Shown: piece after piece, positions 1 through 13,413 of the stretch
Position numbering within the stretch: position 1 is the first letter of the stretch
Layout of the letters: the number at the start of each line of letters is the position of its first letter
Source: Nageia nagi
Taxonomy: Eukaryota; Pinophyta
Assembly (NCBI GenBank): GCA_050084985.1
Contig: JBITNC010000001.1
Coordinates: forward strand, 67,704,001 to 67,768,000
Reading direction: 5' to 3'
Length of the DNA stretch: 64,000 nucleotides
Notes under the pieces: generated by a model
Database searches by the model: none
Seen by the model: the letters and a program-made list of their open reading frames with translations, nothing else
Told to the model about the DNA's origin: nothing
Program-made: the position numbers and the translations under genes

Positions 1-399
1 TGAGATCTTTATTTTCAAGATGCACTCTCTTACAACAACTCTTCCTACTTCTCATGACAATCCTAAAGCATAGCAATACTACAAACTTGAGTGAGTAATC
101 TCAAGGAGGGATCCCTTTATTTATAGGCCAAAATCCTCACTTCGATCACTCTTTTAACCATTATACAAAGTCATGACATGCAACACCCTTTTACCTAAGG
201 GGCATGTCCATGAGATGGAGTGCAAGATAAATTACATTATTTTATTCATAAATACTTAGAAGGTATCTAGGGATACTTTTAAGTATTAATGAATTTACAT
301 TACCTTATTCACTAAATACTTAAGGTATATAGGGTACCGTTAAGTATTAAGTGAATTTACATCAAGAGACCTTACAATAATGCATTATACATTCTAATA
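1..399 (-). repeat. 3' LTR of giant Copia (partial)
   Basis: It matches 15,620-16,018 along its whole length with scattered substitutions, for example the shared stretch around AAGATGCACTCTCTTACAAC. The window edge removes its outer part. Its inner end (CTAATA) is mutated from the TTACA-type terminus seen in the other LTR. Confidence 0.88.
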
Positions 400-411
400 T
401 TCCCACTTAAT
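400..411 (-). other. Polypurine tract of giant Copia
   Basis: Read on the minus strand, the bases next to the 3' LTR are AAGTGGGAAT, a short purine run in the place expected for plus-strand DNA priming. Confidence 0.6.
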
Positions 412-1100
412 GCATTATTAGGATAGAGTAGAGAGAAGAAAGAGAGAGTAAGAGAGAGTTTTCCTCCATAGAGATACAATCAAAGATGAGAGCATTTACA
501 TCTTTGAGAAATAAATAAGATCTTAGATTGAGGCTCATTACAATACCATTTGATAAAATAGTTTACAATATAATCATTAACCATAACTATTTTCACTATA
601 CAAAGTAGTTATTCAACACAAGTTGACACGATGAGCCTCCATGAGCCTACCCATTTGAAGCAGGTAACCTGCATTCTTAAGAAGAAACCTACAAGCTACA
701 AGTAGCTCATAAACAAGATCAGTCAGATGCATCATATAAACATTCATATCAAAATAAGATAAATAAAATTAATTAATGCCACCCATAAAATGATAAATGG
801 TGCACTATAAGTCATCATAAAGATGCCAAGCCAATACTCATAGTCACCAACTATATACTATGGTGCCTGCATAATATACCCCAAGATGTAGCATCTTGGG
901 GACCCAATTTTTGTGACAATAATGAGCAACATTACCTGGTCATGATCAACTTATGATCTAAAATGACCAAATGATCAAATAATGCATGAGCATGCCCTAG
1001 AGTCATGCAAAGAGTTCATCTCAATTAGTGGCCAAGTCAGGGCCCGGTTTCAAGTGACACCTCATAGGATGGAGTTTTGGATCATGACAACAACTAGATA
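412..1100. other. Non-coding 3' part of giant Copia
   Basis: AT-rich internal sequence between the polypurine tract and the first tandem repeats. It includes a short AG-rich patch near 425-455. I see no recognisable gene in it. Confidence 0.5.
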
Positions 1101-1109
1101 GTGGAGTTT

Positions 1110-1700
1110 TGAACAAATGGCCACCAGGGAGGAAAAGGCATCATTTTGGCAAGTTTTAACAATAAAGATACCAATACGAACAAAGGTGCATTTTTTGTCA
1201 AGTTTGAGCCTAGGAGTAGTCAATACAATTAAGATGATGAAAATGCACATTTTTGTACAAATTAAGCCTGAAAGGGGCATCTACAGCCAAATGGCACATT
1301 TTTGTCAATTTTAAGCTCGAAGAGTTAGAAAATAGTCAATAGCACAAAAAAGCTCATTTTGGTCAATTTTGAGCCCAAGAATGGTCGGTATAGTAAAAAT
1401 GTGCATTTTTGCACAATTTGAGCTTGAAAAGCTTGAAAATGACCAAAATTGCAAATTTGAGCTCAAAGTGCTAAAAAATGCCTAAAAATGCTAGAAATGG
1501 TCATTATCTTGAGTCTAAAAAGGCCAAAAATGTAGATTTTGAGTTGAAAATGCAAAAAATAATCATTTTTTCACCGTTTGAGCCAAAAATATTTGAAATG
1601 TCAGAGATGATCAAAATGCATCTTAGAGCTTAAAATGTTGAAAATGCCAAAAGCTCTTTTGGGCGTAAAAGATGAGAGATCAAAATGTGAAGTATAGTAA
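1110..1700. repeat. Degenerate ~50-60 bp tandem repeats
   Basis: A motif of the form GCATTTTTG..CAATTTTGAGCC..AA..G recurs near 1,188, 1,246, 1,293, 1,350 and 1,403 and then fades. The spacing is about 50-60 bases and the copies are diverged. The short ORFs here on both strands are by-products of the repeat. Confidence 0.65.
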
Positions 1701-1981
1701 AATGAATAAGGAAAGCAAGTTTGAGTGCCTTAAAAAAAATGAGATTTTGGATCGAAAATCAAAAAAATGAGTTTTTCAGTATCTTGAGATCAAAAAGAAT
1801 TTGAAAATGTAGAGAGAAAAGCATATTGAGCCAAAGTGAAATGGCAAAAAATGTATGGGTGAGATGAGAAGATTAGATGTGCAAAGTAAGCTCAAAATAA
1901 AAAAAAATTAGTGACCCTTGAAAAATCAATAAGAATTTTGATAAAAGTAGAGTGAGAGAGATGGATTTTAGAGACGAGAAT

Positions 1982-2189
<208 letters not shown>

Positions 2190-2193
<4 letters not shown>

Positions 2194-3640
2194 GATGTGG
2201 TGCCAAATGAAAAATTAAGGCCACTCTACTCTTGAAAATATCAAAAAAACTTAAGTTTTGACCCTTGAAAAATTAGGGGGGAGTTTTACAAGTTTTCCCT
2301 CACTTAGTCTAATTTTGTAAAATGGCTTATTTATTCTCTTCAAAACTTGTGCCTACCTTTTGGGAGGCCTGGATTGATTTGAAATGATAATTTTTGAGCT
2401 AAGAAGCATGGAGATAATGATTCTACATCAAATTGGTCTTTCAAGTTGATGATTTTGATGAGTTTTTCTTCACCAAAAGTGAGAAAAATGGAAAATGAGC
2501 AAAAAGACAGTCATTAGGAATGCTCCAAATTTTTTAAAATTTTAAAATAAAAATCTAAGGAAGAGGTAGGGTGCCAAATCTAATTTTAGGCACTTTCCCT
2601 CTTGAAATTTTTGAAAAATATCAAAAAATGCCCCTAAAAAAGCTAGGCACTGGTTTTGCTCTTTTTCCCTCAACTTATCAAATTAGCCTAAAACCTTCAA
2701 AACTTATGCCTACCCTTTTTGTGCCCCAAAATTACTAAAAATTGAAAATTTTGATCTTCATGGGGTATAGGATGGGATTTCACATAGTATTGATGATTTT
2801 AGTTTTCCAAAAAAATGAGATCTACTTTTTCAAATCATCAAAATTTGATTGGCCAATGAGAGAGCTCCAAATTTTTTAAAATTAGCCAAATAAAAAAAAG
2901 AGAATGAGGTAGTGTGCAAAATTTAAATGAGATCAACATTGACTCTTGCAATGTTGCAAAAATATCAACTTTTCCCCCTCAAAAACCTAAGCAACAGTTT
3001 TGCCTCTTTTCACCCATTTTCCAAAATCTCCAAAACATGCCTAATTCCTCAAAACCAATTCCTAGCTTGCAAGCCCCCATTTTTGCTCAAAAATAAAAAA
3101 ATATTGCTCCTAGGAGCATGGGAAATCCAATTTTGCACATCATTCATGTTTTAATTTTTTTTGAAAAAAATGAATATACTCCCTCGAAATGACAAAATTT
3201 GGATTAGCCAATGGGAGAGCTTGAAAATTTTCCAAGTTTTTCAAAATTCTCAAAATCAAAATTCGAAAGAAAGATAGGGTGTCAAATTCCAAGGAGATCA
3301 ACATTGCCTCTTATAATGTTGAAAAAAAATCAAGTTTAAATCAATCATTTTTTGGGAGTTTTCCATCATTTGCTCAAAATTCCAATCATGCCTAAAACTC
3401 CTAAAACTTGTGCCTAGCCTCCTTGACCCCTAAAATTGTCCAAATTTACATTTTTTTCCTCTATGAGATAGATGGTGTGATTTTACACCATTTTGACCTA
3501 TCATTTATGCAATTTGGCCCACACAAACTCCCAAAAACCACTTTTTGCATTAAAAAAGGATTCAAGGGTTAAAAACTCAAGAAATTTGGATAGTTTTGCA
3601 AAAAAATCTCAAAATTTGAAATCCAAATATGAATTATGTA
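2190..3640. repeat. Four degenerate ~360 bp tandem repeats
   Basis: Each unit starts with a version of GGTGCCAAAT (about 2,197, 2,568, 2,911 and 3,277). It then runs through CCCTCTTGAAA-like and TATCAAAAAA-like blocks, a 'cctaaaacttgtgcctac' block, and ends in 'ggccaatgagagagctcc'. The periods are about 371, 343 and 366 bases. The array starts directly at the end of the GA microsatellite. Confidence 0.7.
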
Positions 3641-4686
3641 GGTTGAAGAGCATACAAAGGCCATCATGTTTTCTTCCAATACCCCCCACATTGCATCAAA
3701 TCTACTCCTTCCACACTTAAGCATAGGTTTTTCCATTTTTCCATGTTTCCCCATTTTTCCCAACATTTGCAAGGAGGAGGAAAAGTCCAAAATGCAAGCT
3801 TTTACTCTAGGGTTGATAAGAGGTTAACGTGTGGCATCTTTTTGACCCCTTAAGCCTATATATACAGCCATACCCCCTCCATTTTTCACTACTCTCATTT
3901 GTGCACCCTTATGCTACCCAAATTTTTGAGAATTTGAGAGCAAAGTGAAAAATAAAGCCAACATTCATCCTTGAAGGATATTTTTGAAGACTTGACACCA
4001 TTTCCATTCATACAAACTCCATTAAAATTCAAAATCCAAGCATCCTCCATTCACATAAACTCCATTTTTTTAAGTTTTTGTTCAAACACTTGTAAATTTT
4101 GTTTTTTTTTCTAGATTTCAAGTTTGATCACTTTTTTGGATGCCCTTTATCCATGTGATCAACTTTTATTTTCAACAAAAAAACAAAAAAAAATACATAT
4201 GATCCAAGATTTGAGTGCTCAAAATCCTCAATTCTTGACAAAAAATTCAAAAAAATCCAATCTTTTTCCATAAAATCCAAAAATTATTTTTGAAGTTTAT
4301 TTTGGGCATTTGATAGTCTAAAAGACCTTCCTCACTCATTCCCCATCCATATAAGGTGTTAAAACTTGATTTCGGCACCATTTGCCAATTTCACCACTTT
4401 TTCTTGTTGAAAAAGTCAACTTTTTAAGAAAAATTTGAAAATTCTCCAAACATCCTAATTTTTTGCCAAGCCACCCCCCTTTGAGCTAGTTACCTTTGTA
4501 TCACCCCTAACTCACCCAAAAGGCCTTAAAAATTACAAATTATGACACTTGTCGATGATAGCACACTTAGAGTGAAAAATGCCAAAAAATTTAAATTTTT
4601 CAAAAATATCCTTTTGCTTGCCTATAAAGTGCCATAAGCTTCCCAAGAATCTTCTAACTCTTGTTTTTCTCTTAGATAGGGATACA
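3641..4686. other. AT-rich spacer before the antisense block
   Basis: Low-complexity T- and A-rich sequence. A possible TATATATA box lies near 3,856, ahead of the plus-strand coding relic. No gene is recognised. Confidence 0.35.
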
Positions 4687-7600
4687 ATGGTGTTAGTCAC
4701 TCATAACATCAAAGACAAGAAGCAAAGAAGGCTCATAATGGACAATCTCATCATACTTGAACATACAACAAAGCCAGTGATGCCTGTCGCAAGAATCATT
4801 AACCAACCGAGTGAGATCAAAGACACATATTGTAACTTCTTTGATCCAATAAAAACTCTAATAAAGATATAAGCATTGGATCTAGCTTCACTAGTGAAGG
4901 ACACTTGGAAAACATCCTTGCTAGTAATAACTTTTATGGTGCCATTTTCCACCAACTTCCCTAAGTTATGCTATGAGATAGCAAAGCATTATGACATCAA
5001 AAAGTGGAGACTCCTCAATAGAAGGAATAAAGTAATCATGTACTTCTTTGAGTAAGCAATAAAGGATATGTTTGCTTGGAAAAATGAATGCCTATCATAC
5101 AATGTACAAGACTCCTTGAGGTTCTACAAAAGTCTAAAACCTCCAGTTGATTTGATTAGAGATTGGTTTACTGATGACATCAAGTATCTCACAGGAAGAG
5201 CCTTAGCAACACCAAATAGAGGAGAGTTCTATCCAACAGTCTCTAGACTAATATTAATGCTTTCCAAAGTGATTGGATAGAAAGATAACACCAAATTTCA
5301 ATTGAAATTCATAAGATTTATAGAGCTAATTAGCAATGGTAAAGGCATAAAGTGGAGCAAAGTAGTTAGTGACTCCTTGGCTCAACAACAAAAAAATCCA
5401 AAGGAGTAAAAAATTCTATATGAAATCCTATCTGGTTTACCTACTCCTTCATGGTAGGGAGAGGGTAACCTCAATCACTAATACCCAGTATCTTTATGAC
5501 CCCACATGTCCAGTGTGGAAAAAATACCCATGATTTTTTGCTCATAACAAATGGAACAATGGAAACTATAAGATGATGATCGATAATTTTGAAGGAAAAA
5601 TTTATGAAGAGATCATGGGCAAAGCTAATGTACTCAAAATATCTAATGAGGTTGCTATTGCTATTAAGGTACATGCAAACTTCCTTGTATAAGACATAGA
5701 ATTCACCTACCTTAGGGTTTAATGCTCCAAAGAAGCCCCTTATAAGCTACCCCATTATATAAGTTATTACATCATCCTCATGGAATTTTCAAGACACTTG
5801 CTAAATGTGCATGATAAGGTATAACTAAATAAGGTGATAATCACTTATCAATTATCTATCATCATCAAGAATTATGAATGCACCACTTGGAGATAGATTG
5901 ACATGACTAAACAAGAGCTAGCATTATATGAATTCTTGATCGAAGTAACTATAGATCATTATGATCATGATGGAGTGATAAATGCATTTTTCCAAAATAC
6001 ATGGAGCTCATCATATCCACACTAGTCCCTTAGTAGTATTAAGAGGTATAGGAACATTTAGGATACCCTATAGGTTCAATAGATTCATAGAGAGTTGAAG
6101 AAAGAACAAAAATAGCAAGAAGCTAAAGAAGTTGCTAGGTTAAGAACTAATGCATAGGTCACTATACCCTCAAGCCATGGGTATGTTATCCCCATAATAT
6201 CACCTTTAGTAAGCCTAGCTCAAGGATAGAATAAGCAGCATGCTACCAATAGCATCCTTAAACAAATCATTGAAACAACTATCATGGGTACTAGGAATGA
6301 AATCCTAGACCTCAAAAGAGTAGGCTTGATATCTCAATCATTCAAACACTTGCAAAAAAAGATAAATCTCTTACAAGATTTGAATTAGAGTGGTATGTGC
6401 CTGAATCAAAAACCTAGCATATCATTATTTAGTTCTAATAAATATAGACTGAGTGGCTTGTTAGAGTTTGATTAAGAAATGGATCTTGCTGCAGTCATCA
6501 ACATGCACATGGAGATAAATCAAGATATTACCTTTGATAGAGTTGACACTTATCATTTAGTAGAGATCCTTAATGAGAGAAATATCTTAATTGATATTAT
6601 GGTACAATAAGCAACAAGAATAGGCACACCAAAATCTGCTCCTCAAAAAATGCATCACAAATGCCACCATCTCGGAGGACTATGACAACATCAACACAAA
6701 AGGGTACTTCAAGACCTAGAAAAATGACATCATATTCAAGGGGAGATAATGGAAATTAATAGGATGAGGGAGAAAATGAAGAACAAAGGAGAAAAAGAAG
6801 ATAAGTAGAGCATGAAATCGAGATCATCAAAGATAGAGAGATGGTTTCCTATAGAAAATAATCCATGGAACCCTATTTAAATATGGGTGCAATGATGGCT
6901 AATTTAAACTCAAATCACCCTTACAAAGGAGAAGATTATAAAGATAAAAATGAGGAACTTTAGCAGATTGATACTCTCACCACCACTGTAGGTAAAATCA
7001 CCTATAAGGATAAGCTCTACTCTAGAAAAAACAAGGTTGGTACTGAAATGTTTTCCCTCATAGTTGAAATAGAAGAGGCCCCTATAGAGATTGTTGGCCC
7101 ATTGGGAATGGAGCACAACATCATCATAAATGCACAAGCATTGAGGGAATTTGGTACCTTATTAAAGTTAGATATCTGGGAGATGAAGAAGAAAGTGGAG
7201 AGTTAAGAAATTATCAATAAAGATGTTAAGGCTACTAATTTGACAATTGAAGATATCAAAAAGTAGGTTGACTTAAATAGTGGAATCATCGCTCTAAAGC
7301 AAGGATGGACCAAGGACCTTATTAAGGCTATCAAAGCACTCCACTCAAGAATGGTAAATTTTTATATTGAGGAGAAGGGGTCACATTCCCAAGTAGAGAA
7401 AATAGACCAGTTGATCATGAAATGGAAGAGTGGGTACCCTACAATGTTCAACCTATGGAGAAAGGTAACCCATCATCTTTTTGTACTAGATTTTTGTATA
7501 GATTAGTTCCAATTGTATGATTATCTTTTCTATATCAAAGCCAAGTCCACCAAATTTATATACACAAAAACTCAACTCAAATCTATCATCAATGAATAGG

Positions 7601-7900
7601 AAAGGAATACAAATTCCAAATACCCTTATTTAAGGAAAATGTAGCATTAAGGATTATATGATATGATGACAATGATCCATGCCACTATTGCAGAGCAACT
7701 ATGTCTTAAAGATCCACACAAACTAAAGATAGAAAGATGAATGATAGGAGGGATGAGATTGGTCGATTGGTGCAAGGAAATGGTCAAAACCAATAAGACC
7801 ATCTTGGAGCACCTGTTATCAAATGACGGAGCCCTCTAGATAATCCATCACACCATCATGAATATAGAAGCATTCATGGGAGATGACTTTGAAGCGAAAA
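4687..7900 (+). pseudogene. Decayed plus-strand coding block of unknown family
   Basis: From the ATG at 4,687 the plus strand reads as protein-like sequence for about 3 kb, broken by many TAA/TAG codons and a few frameshifts. The longest open pieces are 4,579-4,872, 5,068-5,280 and 6,880-7,140. Composition is acidic and basic residues mixed with Ile and Leu, unlike the surrounding AT spacer, and I find no catalytic motif. It runs opposite to gag-pol of the element that contains it and lies between pol and the 3' LTR. Some plant Gypsy elements (Tat clade) carry an antisense ORF in this position; in a Copia element it would be unusual. A separate nested insertion is the alternative. I do not recognise a family. 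Confidence 0.5.
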
Positions 7901-9589
7901 TCACCACAAACATGCAAGTCACCTTTCCATAATTGCCAAAATAGAAAGGGGCCTATTTTGGTAAGTTTTTTATATGTAAGCCAAATATTTAGCCAACTTA
8001 GTGGATTTTCACTAAGTCCAACTATAATTTGATTAGCATTTTCAATTAGCTTGTAAATAGTTGTTAGTGTTACAATTACGGTTAGGATTTTGAAACTCCT
8101 TTCTAGGGTTTCAAAAGTCACTTTTAGGGTTTCCAAAACTCTATAAGTAAGAGACCAAGGGTCTTATTTTTATAATGAATTCATTCTAAATCAAACACTT
8201 CTTTTCATGAAGAAAGTATATTTTAAGAATTAAGAGCTTATTGTAAATCTTGGCATCTTCTTTTTCAAAATCTAATACAAAATGGTCAATGTAAAGAATT
8301 GAGTTTGACACTTTTCATATTGATGTTATAGATTGATTCTTTGAGGTCACTCATATTTGGTTTATGTTCTTTTATTTTATTCCTTTGAAATCTCTCAAGC
8401 TTTAAGGAAGTTATCTCTAAAAAAAATTTAAAAAGTGCTTGAAGCTTACCTATTTTTGTTGCTTGATCCTTAACACGCAAGTTGATTGGGTATTCTATGT
8501 TAGTTTCTACTTTAATGACATCTTATTAGGTCCTTTATCCAAAACTATGATCCATTCACTTTGAACTTCCCATCTCCATTCAATTGAATTTATCTTATTC
8601 GTAGAGAACTAATAATTGGTGTTCCTCCCCGCTTCTCTTTGAAGCAATTCAAATGTTGAGTTGTTTGCTTGCAAGGTTGGATAAATTAGATGAAGGTCCT
8701 TAACTAATTTGAAAGATATTAACTCTTAAACACTTTCCTATTAATGAACCTCAGCTTCATATCCAACTAAGTATCCTTTCTTTCTCCAAAGTGTTGTCCT
8801 TCACCTTTTATAGTATTACCTTTATGCTTTTTTAATGCTTTCATTACCCAAATATGACTGTTAAGTCCACACACAAAAGTTTTGAATAAACTTTGTACAT
8901 CAAAGAATAAAACATCATTGGTTAATAGAATACATACCTCTCATTCCATTCGATTGAGGTTGATTCCAAAGAGGGATACCACACTTTCTTTTTATTTATC
9001 TATCCTTAGGCCAAAAACAAGCTTGATGGACACACCTTAAACGTTGTGATGTTAGGTCATTGAGTAAGTGTTTTGACAAGAGCCTTGGAGGTACACAATC
9101 CTTTTAAATCAAGAGAATTGGTAATGCATTCCCAACTATGTTGCTTGTGATCTCCTAAGTTTTGCATGTGATATTCAGAGTGTACCATGCTAGAAAGAAA
9201 AGCATCCCAACATATACAAATATGTGTTGATCATCATAACAAAAGTAGAGCATAAAAACATATGAGTTTCTCACATATGGATAATAAAACAATGCCAAAA
9301 TTTACATACTAATTTCTCACATATTGATAACTAAAATATTGCTAGCAAAAATCATAATGTACCACTAGTTCCTCATATAGAATGAACTAACCACTAAGGT
9401 ATACATCATCTGCTCAAAAAATATAACACTAGTTCTTCACATAGAGTAAACTAACCATAAAGGTGTATATAAAGATCAACACTATACAACCAAAAAATCC
9501 TCCTAGGGATGAAGTTGTCATCACAAACATGAATTCAAGAAGAATTCAACCTCCACTCCCCTTGAGGAAAACTTCACCAACCTAATAAA
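7901..9589. other. Unassigned interior of giant Copia
   Basis: AT-rich sequence between the antisense block and the end of pol. Minus-strand ORFs of 105 and 64 codons (7,819-8,136 and 8,286-8,480) have no recognisable motif. Short repeats of the 'ctagttcctcacatag' type occur at about 9,265-9,450. Confidence 0.4.
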
Positions 9590-12500
9590 TTACCTAATCT
9601 TGCAAAATTGGGCTTGAGGAAGGGGTTTGGTGAATAAATTAGCAGAGTTTAGGATTTATGGATAATACTATAATTGAAGGATACCATCTAGAATATTCTC
9701 CTTGATAAAATAGGCTTAAATTTCTACATAATTTATTCTTTGATGGAAAATAGGGTTCTTTTCCAAAGCAATAGTTGATAGATTATTTAAAGAAATTTGA
9801 TATGGGTGAGATTGCTCATACCTAATTTCTTTTAGAATATGCATCAACCAAATATTTTATTGGGTTACGATTGATATGGCTTGATATTCTACCTCTATGG
9901 TGGAGAGAGCAGTAGTAGGCTACTTCTTGGAAGCCCAAGAGATAACACCTGAATCAATGCTAAACACATAAGAAAAAGTTTATTTTATATCATATTTATC
10001 TCTTCTATAGTTAGGAATCTAAGAATATTAAGAGAACAACTAAGGGAAAAATAAAATACTTGAGAGCAAGATCTTTAGTTCCTACAACATATCTTAAGGT
10101 TTGCTTAACAACATTGAGATGCTCAACATACATTTTTTTGCATAAATTATACCATTATATTTATTCAAAGGTAATATCTAACATGGAGATAGTCACATAA
10201 ATAAGACTACCAATTAATTACATGTAAATATAGCATTAGCCAACTAAAAGTTGGAGCTAAGAGCCAAAGTGATTCTAGGAGAGATTGGCATAGTCGTAGG
10301 TTTGCATTCCTCCATTCTAAACTTTTGTAATATATCTAAGATATACTTAGATTGACTAAGATAAGTATAATCCTTGTATTGGTACACTTGTATATTAAGG
10401 TAGTAGTTTAAGAGACCAAATTCAATCATTTCAAAAATGACTTTAAATTTGGATATGCACTCTTTGATGATTTCAACATTATTTCATGTTGGCAAAAGAT
10501 CATTGACATATAGAAGAATCAAGACTACATTTTTTCTATGACTGAGCACATATAGATTAGTATCAAAGAAGCACTTAGATAATCCTATATCTTCAAAATA
10601 TCTTAAAATGTTTTTGTACCAAGATCTAGGTGCTTTCTTAAGTCCATACAAGGACTTCTTTAACTTGCACATAAAACCCTTCTAGTTGGTTCTTGTAGAT
10701 CTTCATATTTAAGTCACCATTGAGAAAAGCACTCTTGATATCAAGTTGAAACAATTTTCATCTCTAAGCTGCTAAAAGAGCAAGGATTAATCTGACAGTA
10801 GGCATCTTTGCCACTAAAGTAAAAGTTTCTTCATAATCAACTCTATATTTCTGAGCAAAACCTTTGGCTATTAGCCTTGCCTTGTATTTCTCAATTTCTT
10901 CAACTAAATTATATTTTACCTTATAGATCCACTTGTTACCTATCACATTCCTCTCATTGGGATAAGAAATTAAATCTCAAGTTTGATTTTTCATTAGAGC
11001 CTCATACTCCATTTTCATTACTTCCCATCCAACACTCATGTTTCAAAGTTTCTTTAAATGATGAAGGCTTATTCTTGTTATCAATTTTGGAAAATAAGGA
11101 TTTGTTTAAGATCATACTCCTTGTTATCCTTTTTGTTGTATAAATTTACTCTTAGGGTGACTTATCTACATCGATATCCATCTAGTTAGGTGCAATAAGA
11201 GAGTCCTTAAAATAATTTAGATCCTCATAAGATGCAGATTCCTCAAAATGTTCATTAAACTTTACATCAACCCTTGAGATAAACATTGCTTTGAAGGAAG
11301 AAGAGTAGAGCCTATAGCCTCTATGTTGATTTTTATAATGCAAAAAGATATATTTTTTAGATCTCTTATCTATATTCTTTCTTTCCTTAGAAAAAATAAA
11401 GGAATAAGCATCACAACAAAAAACTTTAAAGTGAAAGATGTTAGTTTGCTTTTCTGTCCATACCTCATATGAAGTTTTACCTTTAACTTCTTTCATAGGA
11501 CACCTATATGGGGTATAGATCAGAATGATTAGAAATTCACCTCATAAGAAGCTAAGAGGATTTTCCAACATACACCTCATTATTTTTTAAATGGTCCTAT
11601 TCTTTTTTTTTGCAACACCATTCTACTAAGGGATGTAAGAGATCGTAAACTATCTCTTGATCTTGTATTTAGCACAATAGTTATTAAACTCATTACTATT
11701 ATACTCACCCCCATTATTAGGTCTTAACATCTTGATTTTGAAGTTAGATTGATTTTTAATCAAGACTTTAAAATCTTTGAACTTATCAAAGTTTTGATTC
11801 TCTTGCTCTAAAAAATAACTAAATATCATCCTATTCAATTCATTGATGAAATTCAAGACATAAGATGCTCCTATAAGCGATTTAGTTGGAAATAGACCTA
11901 TCAAATTTGAATGCACAAGCTAAAGAGGTTGTGTTGCCCTAGTTATCTTATCTTTCTCAAATTTTTACTTATTCATTTTACCTAAGATGTACTTTTCACA
12001 AAGGCCAATTATGGATGATATCATAAAAAAACCTTCCACAAGTTCTTGAACTTTCATAACTTGAATACTCTTATGGTTAAGATGGCCTAATCAATGGTGC
12101 CAAATATTTCCCTTAGAACAAATATTTTTAGCAAAGCAAATCTTTGTTGGAGCTTGATCCATAATGTAGAGATCATATTTCATTGATCCTTTAACCAAAG
12201 TGATAAGTCCCTTCTTAATGCACCAGTAGTGTGAGTTGAACTCCAAAGAGTATCCTTTCCTAGCAACTTGAATTACGCAAGAAGATTCATAATGAGCTTA
12301 GGCACATAGAACATACTTTCAAGAATATTTTCTTGCAATAATACACTCATAATACCCTAAAATTTAAGGACTAAACTATCACTTATCACAACTGCATTTT
12401 TCTTATACTTATGAAAATTTTTAAACTTAGCATTTTCAAAAAATATGTGATTAATGCACCTAAAATTAATAATCCAATCATTTGAGAAGCTATGAGACTT

Positions 12501-13413
12501 GGAGTAAAAAGCAAAAATATGAGAAAAATTCTTATTTTTCTTCTTTCCATTAAAGTTATTTAATTTTTCATATCTTTTGTCTCCTTGTTCTTTCTTTTTA
12601 TTGTAGCAATCAAATTCCCTATGACCATAGATGCCACAAAAATTATAGATTCAATTAAACTTAGCTTTAGATTTTCTTGACTTTTTGTACCTATTATTTT
12701 GTTTATTTTCACCTGTCTTGAAATCCCTTTTTGAAGCATGGGAAGATTTCTTTTGGTTATTGATTTTTTTTTAAGTGAGTCTTCATTGGTCCTAGTACCA
12801 CATAATGCTCTTTAGGAGAGGGAATCAATAACTTTTTGTTAAGTATTTTTTCATATTTCAAGAGAAATCTTGAAATATTTTTCAAGGAGAACATATCTTC
12901 TTCATCATTGAACCTCATCTTGATAATAGTCATGAAGTGGCTAAATTTAGTAGAGAGGTTTTAAAGGATGATGAACACCATAAACTCGTTGTTGATCCAA
13001 TTGCAACCACATCCCACAAGTTGGATTTCAAGGTCAATAATCTTATTTTAAGTATATAGCTACACTTTTATTTCCTCTTGACATGATTGTAATAATTTAT
13101 GGAGAATGGTGAACCTTCTAGAGAATTTGATGCCAAGGTAGATTTTCTTCAACCTATTCCAAGCTTCCTTTGCAGAGTTTGAAGAAGATACCATGAGAAA
13201 GATTTCATCTGAAATTACTTGAAAAATCATAAAAGTTTCTAACTTATTATTTTTATTGTAAACCTCAAGTGCCTTCTTATTTGTTGAAGCAACTTGGTTT
13301 TTATTTATGATTTACCATAGTTTCTATGTTTGGAGCTCTACATTCATCCTAGGTTCCCAAATACCATAGTTAGAATCGTCTAAGATGTGCTTAGGTGAAA
13401 AGGAGTCTCCCAT
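9590..13413 (-). pseudogene. Copia gag-pol polyprotein relic (giant element)
   Basis: The order on the minus strand is gag-protease-integrase-RT-RNase H, which is Copia order. Gag starts MGDSFSPKHILDD at 13,413. A zinc knuckle near 12,606-12,650 has its first Cys changed to Tyr (NFCGIYGHREFDC). The protease active site near 12,470 reads NFRCINH where DSGCTNH is expected. Integrase follows, with a GHLNHKS-type zinc region near 12,090 and DDE-core pieces at 11,650-11,916 (RPNNGGEYNSNEF). RT has KWIYKVKYN near 10,930, LYGLKKAPRSWY near 10,640 and YVND for the catalytic YVDD near 10,505. RNase H shows ALSTIEVEYQA near 9,890 and ends NLFTKPLPQAQF before a TAA at 9,590. Stops and frameshifts throughout make it inactive. 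Protein product: would encode the enzymes for reverse transcription and integration. Confidence 0.87.

Noticed and set aside
4687-7900. Plus-strand block as an intact host gene
   Set aside because: Too many stops and shifts, no splice signals that remove them, and it lies inside an LTR element.
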